Origin: Thermosynechococcus sichuanensis E542
GTDB taxonomy: Bacteria > Cyanobacteriota > Cyanobacteriia > Thermosynechococcales > Thermosynechococcaceae
DNA length: 64,000 nucleotides
Assembly: GCF_003555505.1 (NCBI RefSeq)
Contig: NZ_CP032152.1
Span: 1,178,001 to 1,242,000, forward strand
Direction: 5' to 3'
The position numbers and the translations under genes were made by a program. This document shows positions 28,131 through 35,933 of this stretch, piece by piece. The stretch's first letter is position 1, and each line of letters begins with the position of its first letter. Below the pieces are notes generated by a model. That model did not search any database and was not told the origin of the DNA. It was given only the letters and a program-made list of their open reading frames with translations.

Positions 28131-29304
28131 CGCTGAAAGCGTCCAGCGTGTCCCGCCCTTCGTCTCGCAGTTTTTGCATCCCGCGAGAAAGGATGTTGAT
28201 CGCGCCAACTAGATCGGCGTTGGCCTCGAAGCCACATTCCACACACGCGAACCGGTCCTGGGTCTGGCGGTTGTCCGCCGACACATGGCCACAGCACGGA
28301 CAGGTGCGGCTCGTGTTCTGCGGCGGAACTACCACCAACCAGCCGCCCCGCCATGCCAGCTTGTAGTCCAGTTGGCGGCAGAACTCGAACCAGCCTTGAT
28401 CGAGGATGGACTTGTTTAGGCCAGCCTTGGCTCTAACGTTTCTGCCCGGTTGTTCGGTCGTGCCTGCCGCTGACTTGGACATGTTCCGTATTTGCAAGTC
28501 CTCGACACACACCACAGCGTGGTTTTTGCTGATCGCGGTCGAAATCTTGTGCAGGAAGTCTCGGCGGGCATGGCTGATGCGGGCGTGAATGCGCTGGACA
28601 CGGGCTTTCGCCTTCTTCCAGTTGTTGCTAAATTTCACTTTGCGTGAGAGTGCTTGCTGTGCCTTGCGCAAGCGCGACTCATGCCTCTTGAAGCTGTTGA
28701 GTGGCGCGTAGAACGTACCATCCGATAGCGTGGCGAACCGAGCAATGCCCATATCGATGCCGACCACGCCGCCTTGCGGGATAGGCGGCTCAACCTCGCG
28801 TTCGGTCTGGATGCTCACAAACCACTTGCCGCACGACTGGCTCACAGTGATGTTCTTCACCGCGCCTAACACTTCGCGGCTGTTGCGGTAACGCAGCCAT
28901 CCGAGCTTTGGTAGAAACAGGCGACTGTTGGCCTGGTCCAGCTTTATCTGCTTCGGGTCGGGGTAACGGAAGCTGTCGCTCTGCCCCTTGCGCTTGAAAC
29001 GCGGGAAGCTGGCTCGCTTGGCGAAGAAGTTGTTGTAAGCCCGCTCCAGGTCTTTGAGCGCCTGTTGCAGCGGATGCACAGGCGCATCGGCCAGCCAAGC
29101 AGTGTCAGAGCTATTGCGCCACTCGGTGAGCAGCTTGCACAGCCCGGCATAACCCAGCTTTTTCTCGCCTTGCTCGTAACGCGCTTTCTGCAACGCCAGC
29201 GCCTTGTTGTAGACGAACCGGCACGAGCCAGCGAAGCGGCGCATTTTGCGCTGCTGTTCACCAGTCGGCATGAGTTCGTATCTGTAGGCTTGAAGTCGTT
29301 GCAT
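28024..29304 (-). CDS. tnpB: TnpB, RNA-guided transposon endonuclease
   Basis: A 426-residue OrfB. The N-terminal HTH_OrfB domain is near residues 1-45, followed by a beta-barrel region and a split RuvC nuclease: Asp184 (VVGIDMGIARF), Glu268 (VCVEDLQ) and Asp364 (ANADLVGAIN). A zinc finger, C335xxC338 and C354xxC357, is intact. Thus nuclease activity appears preserved. TnpB with its omega RNA cuts DNA next to a target-adjacent motif and maintains the element. It is the only complete gene of this IS copy; tnpA beside it is a remnant. Confidence 0.93.
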   Translation of the reverse strand: MQRLQAYRYELMPTGEQQRKMRRFAGSCRFVYNKALALQKARYEQGEKKLGYAGLCKLLTEWRNSSDTAWLADAPVHPLQQALKDLERAYNNFFAKRASFPRFKRKGQSDSFRYPDPKQIKLDQANSRLFLPKLGWLRYRNSREVLGAVKNITVSQSCGKWFVSIQTEREVEPPIPQGGVVGIDMGIARFATLSDGTFYAPLNSFKRHESRLRKAQQALSRKVKFSNNWKKAKARVQRIHARISHARRDFLHKISTAISKNHAVVCVEDLQIRNMSKSAAGTTEQPGRNVRAKAGLNKSILDQGWFEFCRQLDYKLAWRGGWLVVVPPQNTSRTCPCCGHVSADNRQTQDRFACVECGFEANADLVGAINILSRGMQKLRDEGRDTLDAFSGTAQAVSPDGLWIEPRWRSEAGTHRSESGAAQCRA

Positions 29305-29319
29305 AGCTTAATTATACAG

Positions 29320-29426
29320 GAGCGGCTCGACATCCAGAAGCGTTACTGGAAAGGCGTGCTGTGGTTGCCGTCCTACTTTGCTTCAAGCTGTGGCAGTACA
29401 TCGAGCAGCAGCAGACTCCACACTGA
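29320..29426 (+). pseudogene. tnpA: Remnant of IS200-type TnpA transposase
   Basis: In one frame, ERLDIQKRYWKGVLWLPSYF then ASSC matches the C-terminal part of Y1 transposases. After an internal deletion the reading resumes in another frame with QYIEQQQTPH and a stop at 29424-29426. The N-terminal two-thirds, including the catalytic HUH motif, is absent, and the Tyr-bearing helix is disturbed. The fragment diverges from tnpB, the IS605 arrangement. It cannot encode an active enzyme. Confidence 0.75.
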
Positions 29427-29494
29427 AACCCAAAGACAAGAACGGCAACAAAGTCCGCGCTATCCTTCCCCGCCCTGAACGGTAGATGGGGTTT

Positions 29495-29671
29495 GATCAG
29501 ATTGCCAAAGTTCAGTTTAATGATGCTGTGGTTCTTACTGCCACCCGCCCTTGCATAGACGCGACCATCAATCAACTCATGCTTTTCTAATTGCTGCTCT
29601 TCCCACGCAAAGTATTCTTCCGGTGTGAAATAGTGATTGCTCGTCTCTTTGGCCGCTGCCATTGTCTGCAT
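29495..29671 (-). pseudogene. Truncated Uma2-family (DUF820) endonuclease gene
   Basis: MQTMAAAKETSNHYFTPEEY followed by FAWEEQQLEKHELIDGRVY is the start of a DUF820/Uma2 protein, a PD-(D/E)XK-like family abundant in cyanobacteria. Homology ends near NFGNLI, where the IS end begins, so the catalytic core is lost; the frame continues about 61 codons into IS DNA. No remaining 3' part is seen beyond the IS. The first ATG (29671) and one three codons later are both possible starts. Confidence 0.7.
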
Positions 29672-29799
29672 CTCTCGTGAAAACCTTACTCCTTCAGGAT
29701 AGCCCGCCCTTTCCCTGACATCCCAAAGCCAACGTGCCACAATAGGCGATGGGGACGCAGTTAGGAAATTTAAGGGAGTTTTTTGGGAGAGGGTGCGAC

Positions 29800-32037
29800 G
29801 TGTCCCTAAGTTCAAGTCTTGATTCTTACACTCCTGAGGTAGCCATCCTGCGGGTGAGTGGCTTGCGTTGTGCTGGCTGCGTGCGATCCCTAGAAAACCA
29901 GTTGAAGGCGCAGCCAGGCGTAGATGCTGCGGCAGTGAATCTGGTGACGGGAACCGCCGTTGTCACCTACTCTCCCAATGAGACAACCCCCGTCGCCATT
30001 GTCGAGAGCCTCAACCAAGGTCGCTTTCAAGCTACCCTCGCAGAAGCCAATGCCCTTTTGGAACTGCCCACGGCCTCTGAGGAAACCTCTTTGCCAAGGT
30101 TGGCGATCGCCCTTGTGCTCCTGATTCTCTCCAGCGCCGGCCACGGCATTGATCTGCTGCCGGGACACTGGCCGATGTTGGAGGCGATGATCTGGCACTG
30201 GGGGCTAGCGACCATTGCCCTTGTCCTACCGGGGTGGGAGATTCTGCAGGAAGGAATGATAGGCCTGTTCCAACGTCGCCCCAATATGAATACGCTGGTG
30301 GCCCTGGGTGCCTTAGGGGCTTACCTCACCAGTACGGTGGCGTGGCTGTGGCCGGCCTTGGGGTGGGAGTGTTTCTTTGATGAACCCGTGATGATCCTTG
30401 GCTTTATTTTGCTGGGGCGCAGCCTAGAGCAACGGGTACGTCAACAGGCACAACGGGACTTGCGATCGCTCCTTGCCCTTCAGCCAAAACAGGCGCTGTG
30501 GCAACCCAGTTTGACCGCTACCGATCGCTGGCCCATTCCCGTCAGTCGTATTCAAGTGGGGGACTGGCTGTGGGTAGATGCTGGGGAACCCTTTCCCGCC
30601 GATGGCACGATTGTGACTGGGGAAACCTTGGTGGATGAGTCCATGCTCACGGGAGAGTCTCTGCCGGTGGCTAAGGGAGTGGGCGCATCCGTTCTCGCCG
30701 GCAGTCGCAATGTTGGTGCTGCCGTTACCCTACGGGTAGAACGCTGTGGCCGTGCCTCATTTTTGGGACAGATTTTGGACTTGGTGGTGCAGGCACAAAA
30801 CCGCAAAGCACCGGTGCAGCAGATGGCAGATGTGGTAGCTGGCTATTTTGCCTATGGGGTGCTGGCCTTGGCGGCAGTAACAGTACTCTTTTGGAGCGCG
30901 ATCGCCCCCCATGTCTTCCCAGAAATGGCCAATAGCACACCCCTATTGCCCCTAAAGCTAGCCTTGAGTGTGCTGGTGATTGCCTGTCCCTGTGCCCTTG
31001 GCCTTGCCACGCCGATCGCGCTGCTTGTAGGCACCAGTCACGCCGCTGCCAAAGGCTTAATTATTCGCGGTGGTGATGTGCTTGAGCGCAGTCAGCAGTT
31101 GGACACGATTGTGTTTGATAAGACGGGCACACTGACGAGGGGTGAACTGGCGGTGGCGCAGATCCACCTCTATAGCCATCAATCTTCAGAGGAGGTGCTG
31201 TATCTGCTCGCCAGTTTAGAGCACAAGAGTCGCCATCCCCTCGCAGTCGCGATTCAGAAGGCGTGGGCTGCTACAAACCAGACCAGAGAGCTGGCAATGG
31301 TGACAGAGGTGGAAACTGCCCTCGGACTGGGGATCAGCGGTTGGATTGAGGGGCATTACTATCAGGCGGGTCGCCTCAGTTGGCTCCGTGCTCAGGGGGT
31401 TGACTGCCCTTCCCTTGAGGTGGCAACCCATGTTGCCTTGGCCTGCGATCGCCAGTTGATCGCTGTGGTCGCGTTTCGCGATCGCCTGCGCCCAGAAGCC
31501 GTGCGCACCGTTCAGGCTCTGCAAGCCCAAGGCTATGAGATCCATGTACTGACGGGAGACACGGCCAAAGCCGCACAGCAGCTCCTAGAACCTCTCAACC
31601 TAGCGCCAACGCATCTGCACACCGATCTTCAGCCGCAACAAAAGCTTGCCCTCATTGAGGGTTGGCAAGCCCAAGGCAAAAGAGTGGCCATGGTCGGGGA
31701 TGGCATGAATGATGCTCCCGCCCTCACAGCCGCTCAGGTGGGGATTAGCCTTGGTACCGGGACAGAGGTGGCCATTGAAGCAGCGGATATTATCCTCACC
31801 CGCAATCATCTGGCGGATTTATTGACTGTTCTAGAGTTGAGCCGTGCCACCTTCCGCAAAATTCAGCAGAATCTTCTTTGGGCAGTGGCCTACAACATCG
31901 TTGGTTTACCCCTTGCCGCCGGTGTCGGATTACCCCTGTGGGGACTCAGTCTCACCCCCAGCATTGCTGCGGCTTGTATGGCTGTCAGTTCAATTGCCGT
32001 TGTCCTCAATTCCCTAAGCCTCAGGCGAGCAAACTAG
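29800..32037 (+). CDS. Copper-type P1B ATPase (CtaA/CopA-like)
   Basis: 745 residues from a GTG with GGGAGAGG upstream; an ATG at 29749 in the same frame has weaker support. An N-terminal heavy-metal domain has the CxxC ligand pair Cys24/Cys27 (GLRCAGCVRSLE). Further marks: the TM6 CPC motif (VIACPCALGLATP, near residue 395), phosphorylation loop DKTGTLT (Asp ~440), the HP-type motif near SRHPLAVAIQ, and GDGMNDAPAL. This is a Cu+ pump; in cyanobacteria CtaA imports across the plasma membrane and PacS across thylakoids, and the HMA domain is nearer CtaA in feel. Its last 24 bases overlap the convergent ferredoxin-like gene. Confidence 0.85.
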   Translation: MSLSSSLDSYTPEVAILRVSGLRCAGCVRSLENQLKAQPGVDAAAVNLVTGTAVVTYSPNETTPVAIVESLNQGRFQATLAEANALLELPTASEETSLPRLAIALVLLILSSAGHGIDLLPGHWPMLEAMIWHWGLATIALVLPGWEILQEGMIGLFQRRPNMNTLVALGALGAYLTSTVAWLWPALGWECFFDEPVMILGFILLGRSLEQRVRQQAQRDLRSLLALQPKQALWQPSLTATDRWPIPVSRIQVGDWLWVDAGEPFPADGTIVTGETLVDESMLTGESLPVAKGVGASVLAGSRNVGAAVTLRVERCGRASFLGQILDLVVQAQNRKAPVQQMADVVAGYFAYGVLALAAVTVLFWSAIAPHVFPEMANSTPLLPLKLALSVLVIACPCALGLATPIALLVGTSHAAAKGLIIRGGDVLERSQQLDTIVFDKTGTLTRGELAVAQIHLYSHQSSEEVLYLLASLEHKSRHPLAVAIQKAWAATNQTRELAMVTEVETALGLGISGWIEGHYYQAGRLSWLRAQGVDCPSLEVATHVALACDRQLIAVVAFRDRLRPEAVRTVQALQAQGYEIHVLTGDTAKAAQQLLEPLNLAPTHLHTDLQPQQKLALIEGWQAQGKRVAMVGDGMNDAPALTAAQVGISLGTGTEVAIEAADIILTRNHLADLLTVLELSRATFRKIQQNLLWAVAYNIVGLPLAAGVGLPLWGLSLTPSIAAACMAVSSIAVVLNSLSLRRAN

Positions 32038-32532
32038 CTCGCGAATCTGTTGGGCATTGGCGCGGGTCAGCCGTTTTTTGTGGGGCAGGATAACCACCGC
32101 TGGTCCCCGTTTGCATTCCCCCATACAGCCTGTCGCCTTCAGGGCAATGGGGAGCTGTTGTGCCTCTAGTTCTTGCCACAGTTCCTTGGCGCCCCGCCGA
32201 CAGCAAGAGGATTTTTGACAAATGAGCACCCTACAGAACTGAGAACGCTTTGCTGCGGGGGGTTGAGCCGTTGCTACAAATTCTAAATGGCTGGCTTTAT
32301 ACTGCTTGACCCAGCCATCGTACTTATCGCTGATCGTTCCCTCTAAGCGCAGGCGATCGCCCACCTTGGGAGGTTGTGCCAACTCACGCCGCAGTGACTT
32401 CTCCAGCTTGATCCAAACTGTCCCTGTCGCTGTTTTCAGAAGCACAACCTTGGGCAACCCCTTTTTATAAAAGACCTCTGCAACGGTACCCTCAAGGCTG
32501 AATGCCGGCGAATCAATGACACCAAGACCCAT
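32014..32532 (-). CDS. OB-fold plus thioredoxin-like 2Fe-2S protein
   Basis: A 172-residue protein with two parts. Residues 10-90 form a small beta domain (FSLEGTVAEVFYKKGLPKVV; KVGDRLRLEGTISDKYDGW) like an OB fold. Residues 98-170 match the thioredoxin-like 2Fe-2S ferredoxin family: Cys105, Cys110 (or 111), Cys136 and Cys140 (ICQKSSCCRRGAKEL; ATGCMGECKRGPAVVILP). It should bind a 2Fe-2S cluster and carry electrons or sense redox, with the OB part perhaps binding a partner or nucleic acid. It overlaps the P-type ATPase tail by 24 bases. Confidence 0.75.
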   Translation of the reverse strand: MGLGVIDSPAFSLEGTVAEVFYKKGLPKVVLLKTATGTVWIKLEKSLRRELAQPPKVGDRLRLEGTISDKYDGWVKQYKASHLEFVATAQPPAAKRSQFCRVLICQKSSCCRRGAKELWQELEAQQLPIALKATGCMGECKRGPAVVILPHKKRLTRANAQQIRELVCSPEA

Positions 32533-32644
32533 GAAAGCAAGACCTTGTTAGAAGTTTTTCTCAACAAATTCAGTGTAGCACACAAGGGACGGTCTTGGGC
32601 TTATCCCAGATCGTTGTCAAACTCGTCTGAAAAGAAAAATTATG

Positions 32645-33454
32645 TCAGCCAGAGAGAATCCGCTCCCACTCGGCCAGTAAGTTATCAATACTAGCGTCCG
32701 TCGTGCCAGTCACATCACTACTGATCATGCTTGCTGTTGGGGCACCATCAACGTGGCTGCCCCCTTCCTCAACGCTATTGGGAAAGAGTTCTTCGAGCGT
32801 CGGTTGAACAGCGGGGGGATCATCGGGCATTAAGTAAATTTGGCGAATATCCGGCGGCAAATACTCCACGATGCGTGCTAGCCCCTCTTCTAAATGCTGG
32901 TTGAGTTCCTCAAGGCTGTAGGTTTCCCCTTGAACTTCTAGGTAGGCGCGCACGCGCTCAAGACTCCAGTGGAAGGTCTGGGTCGTCACTAACACCAAGC
33001 GACTGAGAGGACTCAGGTAGGCAAGGCTGGCTTCCAGATAGCACCAAAGGGGAGGCGGCGCATCCTGAAGGATATAGGTAATGTGCTCAATACCGGGGAG
33101 TTCCTCTTGAATCAGGGTAGCAGTGCGATTCACAATCCAATTGCGTAGAGAGCGGGCTTCCTCATCACCTACCTTGAGACCCTCAGGGGTAAATTCCACA
33201 AGGTCAAGGCTGAAAAATAAGCCATGCCACACCTTGGCAAACAGATAGTCCACCTGCACTGGCGATCGCCCGTGGTGTTGCAGCACACTATAGACCAAGG
33301 GCGCATAGCGACAATAAAGGGCAACAAAGTAGCAGCCGCGATCGCGCTCATCCTGAAAGGCCTTGATCAACGCCTCATCGGAAAGGGTGAGTAACGGTTG
33401 GATCAGCGGATGTTGCCGCTCCGCCATCATCGGAAAGGAAAGTGCCTTGACCAT
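32645..33454 (-). CDS. Divergent sigma-70-like protein
   Basis: A 269-residue soluble protein with weak sigma-factor features. LSDEALIKAFQDERDRGCYF, then ALYCRYAPLVYSVLQHHGR, resembles region 2; LSPLSRLVLVTTQTFHWSLERVRAYLEVQGE and the following LEELNQHLEEGLARI resembles region 4, separated by ~80 residues. The C-terminal ~60 residues are acidic and low in order. It may be a group 3 sigma relative of cyanobacteria or a degenerate anti-sigma partner; DNA-contact residues are poorly conserved. Start ATGs at codons 9-10 are also possible. No operon partner. Confidence 0.5.
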   Translation of the reverse strand: MVKALSFPMMAERQHPLIQPLLTLSDEALIKAFQDERDRGCYFVALYCRYAPLVYSVLQHHGRSPVQVDYLFAKVWHGLFFSLDLVEFTPEGLKVGDEEARSLRNWIVNRTATLIQEELPGIEHITYILQDAPPPLWCYLEASLAYLSPLSRLVLVTTQTFHWSLERVRAYLEVQGETYSLEELNQHLEEGLARIVEYLPPDIRQIYLMPDDPPAVQPTLEELFPNSVEEGGSHVDGAPTASMISSDVTGTTDASIDNLLAEWERILSG

Positions 33455-33525
33455 CTCACTGCCACTGAACCAGACAAACTGTCCTACGCCTTGGCCAAGT
33501 GGCCTATGCAGAATTCATCTTCGGT

Positions 33526-34308
33526 TTAGCCTTGGGTGCGATCGCGAAACAAAGGTAGGTAATCGCGGCTTTCCGTCCCCAGCCACCGATCCCAAAATGT
33601 GAAATACAAGCCATAGTTACAGCGAAATTGGCTATGGTGCAAACTGTGGTGGGTGGCACCAATCAGCCACTGCCCCAACCAATGCTCGGCAAAACCACGG
33701 GGATAAATCTCTAGATTCAGATGGTTGATCACACTGGAAACCGTCATCAGGCTGAGCTGAATCACGATGGCGTAGGGGTGCAGCGGCACAAGCACAATAA
33801 TCAGCGGCAGGAAAATTGCCTGGAGGAGGGCTTCCCACGGATGAAATGAAAAGGCAGTCCAAGGCGAAGGAACAATGCTATGGTGATGCACCCGATGGAC
33901 ACGGCGATAAATTTTCGGTTGGTGCATCCAGCGATGGAGCCAATAGTAATAGGTTTCATGGAGCAGCAGCACAAGGCCAATGCTCAAGGGAAAGTAAATA
34001 TAATCCCAAAGGGAATTTAACTCTAGATAAACCGCTGTCCAGCCCCGCTGCCACATCACTGCGGCGATCGCCCCCGCCAACGCAAAAATAGCCGCTGTCA
34101 CCAGCGACCAGCCAAACTCTTGCCAAAATTGTCCCCGCTGGTAGGGGCGCAGATTCACTCGCCGTTTCTTGAGGGGTGTCCAGCGAGCCACAACATATAC
34201 GAGCGAAAAAAAGCCAGCCACCAGCACAAGGCGGCTAACCACCATCAAAAACATGACCCCAACCATAATGCCAAAGAGGCGGGGGTCACTGAGGTTGTAG
34301 GGAATCAT
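33526..34308 (-). CDS. Sterol desaturase/fatty acid hydroxylase family protein
   Basis: A 260-residue membrane enzyme with the eight-histidine di-iron signature: HETYYYWLHRWMH near residue 117, HRVHHHS near 139, and HHSLHHSQFRCNYG near 219, all intact. Four to five hydrophobic segments surround them. The family hydroxylates or desaturates lipids such as sterols, fatty acids or carotenoid-like substrates using O2. The substrate here is unknown. It lies 24 bases downstream of the hli gene on the same strand, so readthrough from rpmF-hli is possible. Confidence 0.82.
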   Translation of the reverse strand: MIPYNLSDPRLFGIMVGVMFLMVVSRLVLVAGFFSLVYVVARWTPLKKRRVNLRPYQRGQFWQEFGWSLVTAAIFALAGAIAAVMWQRGWTAVYLELNSLWDYIYFPLSIGLVLLLHETYYYWLHRWMHQPKIYRRVHRVHHHSIVPSPWTAFSFHPWEALLQAIFLPLIIVLVPLHPYAIVIQLSLMTVSSVINHLNLEIYPRGFAEHWLGQWLIGATHHSLHHSQFRCNYGLYFTFWDRWLGTESRDYLPLFRDRTQG

Positions 34309-34332
34309 GCAAAAAAGTGCTAGATGTGTCCC

Positions 34333-34506
34333 CTAGACCCAGCCCAACCAGTGGAGCAAGCCCTCTCCTGTCCAATATTCCCATAACAAAAGAGCCACAA
34401 GGCCGACCATGGCAGCACGGCCATTCATCCGCTCAGCAAAGGTATTAAAGCCATACTTAGGGGTTTCCAGTTTTGGGGTGCGGCTTGGCTCCGTGGGGGT
34501 GGCCAT
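34333..34506 (-). CDS. High-light-inducible (Hli/Scp) protein
   Basis: A 57-residue protein too short for many gene finders. The helix FAERMNGRAAMVGLVALLL carries the ExxNGR chlorophyll-binding motif (ERMNGR near residues 25-30) of the LHC superfamily. The N-terminal 20 residues are Pro/Thr-rich, and the C-terminus is WTGEGLLHWLGWV. CAGGAG precedes the ATG. Hli proteins bind chlorophyll and carotenoids and protect PSII during stress or chlorophyll synthesis. It begins three bases after rpmF ends, so the two form an operon. Confidence 0.93.
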   Translation of the reverse strand: MATPTEPSRTPKLETPKYGFNTFAERMNGRAAMVGLVALLLWEYWTGEGLLHWLGWV

Positions 34507-34509
34507 GGA

Positions 34510-34692
34510 TTACTCCTGTTCGTCTTCGTTCTCTTCTTCAGCTTCAGGGAAGTAGAAGCCTTGGGCACGTTCGGTCAAAATAGACTTACCAATCGAAAGG
34601 GCACGTTGAGCTTGCAGGGCAGCTTGGCGCTTCCAGACTGCACGGCGCATACTGCGCTTGGACTTCGAGGTTTTCTTCTTGGGGCAGGCCAT
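34510..34692 (-). CDS. rpmF: 50S ribosomal protein L32
   Basis: A 60-residue basic protein starting [20 protein letters not shown], the typical cyanobacterial L32 start; an upstream ATG (34758) adds 22 unrelated residues and is rejected. An acidic tail ([12 protein letters not shown]) ends the protein. It is part of the large subunit near the exit tunnel. An hli gene follows directly. Confidence 0.93.
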   Translation of the reverse strand: MACPKKKTSKSKRSMRRAVWKRQAALQAQRALSIGKSILTERAQGFYFPEAEEENEDEQE

Positions 34693-34902
34693 GATGATCC
34701 CTAGGATTAACTTTCGCAACCTATTAGTGTATCCCAAACTCTTCCCTAGGGCAACCACCGATCCCCCCTATGGATAGTAATGTTCCTCTTTTTGCCCAAA
34801 AAACTATCACAGAGGGACACCACCCTTGTAATATCAGTAAGGGAATACTGAACCACCCCATCAGGGGATGTCCACTTCTACGAGCAAAGGGAATCGTCAG
34901 CT

Positions 34903-35907
34903 ATGAGCAGTAAGCCAGACCGTGTGGTTCTCATCGGCGTTGCTGGAGACTCCGGCTGTGGTAAATCAACGTTTTTGCGCCGACTGGCCGATCTGTTTGG
35001 CGAAGAGTTTATGACTGTGATTTGCTTGGACGACTATCACAGTCTGGATCGCAAGCAGCGGAAAGAAACGGGGATTACGGCTCTTGATCCCCGCGCCAAC
35101 AACTTTGATCTGATGTATGAGCAGATTAAGGCTCTCAAAAATGGCGAATCAATCATGAAACCCATCTACAACCACGAAACGGGGACGATTGATCCGCCAG
35201 AGAGGGTTGATCCCAACCACGTGATCGTGATTGAAGGGCTACATCCCCTCTACGATGAACGGGTGCGATCGCTGATTGATTTTAGTGTGTATCTCGACAT
35301 CAGCGACGATGTAAAAATTGCTTGGAAAATCAAGCGTGACATGGCCGAGCGGGGTCACAGCTACGAAGACGTGATTGCCTCCATCAATGCCCGTCGCCCC
35401 GACTTCATGGCCTATATCGATCCCCAAAAGCAGTATGCTGATGTGGTCTTGCAAATTTTGCCAACCCAGTTAGTCAAAGAGGAAAAAGTCGGCAATATCC
35501 TGCGGGTACGGATGCTACAACGGGAAGACATCCCCGGCTTTGAGCCAGTCTATCTCTTTGATGAAGGTTCGACGATTACTTGGATTCCCTGCGGTCGTAA
35601 GCTCACTTGTTCCTATCCGGGCATCCGCCTCAGCTACGGGCCTGATGAATACTATGGCCACCCCGTTTCGGTACTAGAAGTGGACGGTCGCTTTGAAAAA
35701 CTCGATGAACTGATCTACATCGAAAGTCACTTGAGTAATACCTCCACCAAGCACTATGGCGAAATGACGGAACTGCTGCTGAAGCACCGTGACTACCCCG
35801 GTTCCGATAATGGTTCGGGTCTGTTCCAGGTGCTGACGGGGCTGAAAATGCGGGCGACCTATGAGCGCTTGACCTCGCGGGATGTGGCCACAATCACCAA
35901 CCGCTAA
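34903..35907 (+). CDS. prk: Phosphoribulokinase
   Basis: A 334-residue Calvin-cycle enzyme that phosphorylates ribulose-5-phosphate to RuBP. The P-loop GVAGDSGCGKST is at residues 12-23, containing regulatory Cys19, with partner Cys41 in VICLDDYHS. A second pair, Cys230 and Cys236 (PCGRKLTC), is present as in cyanobacterial/plant enzymes that bind CP12/GAPDH. Walker B-like IVIEGLHPL lies near residue 107. The Calvin cycle role and light/redox control through the Cys pair and CP12 follow from the family. It starts 210 bases from rpmF on the opposite strand. Confidence 0.97.
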   Translation: MSSKPDRVVLIGVAGDSGCGKSTFLRRLADLFGEEFMTVICLDDYHSLDRKQRKETGITALDPRANNFDLMYEQIKALKNGESIMKPIYNHETGTIDPPERVDPNHVIVIEGLHPLYDERVRSLIDFSVYLDISDDVKIAWKIKRDMAERGHSYEDVIASINARRPDFMAYIDPQKQYADVVLQILPTQLVKEEKVGNILRVRMLQREDIPGFEPVYLFDEGSTITWIPCGRKLTCSYPGIRLSYGPDEYYGHPVSVLEVDGRFEKLDELIYIESHLSNTSTKHYGEMTELLLKHRDYPGSDNGSGLFQVLTGLKMRATYERLTSRDVATITNR

Positions 35908-35933
35908 TTTGGCCTGCCACATTGAGGGCACTG

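Larger units (their letters stand above)
27981..29494 (-). mobile_element. IS200/IS605-family element: intact tnpB, deleted tnpA
   Basis: The element spans the RE hairpin (27991-28010, CCCTG..CAGGG plus CC/GG) and the tnpA-side end near 29468-29491 (CCCCGCC...GGGG, imperfect). tnpB is complete on the minus strand; diverging from it is only the last third of tnpA, with an internal deletion. The sequence lacks the HIP1 octamer that is common elsewhere, which fits recent arrival. At the tnpA end it interrupts an Uma2 gene; at the tnpB end it abuts the mannosidase gene. Exact borders need comparison with an empty site. Mobility in cis is lost but could be supplied by a TnpA in trans. Confidence 0.75.
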
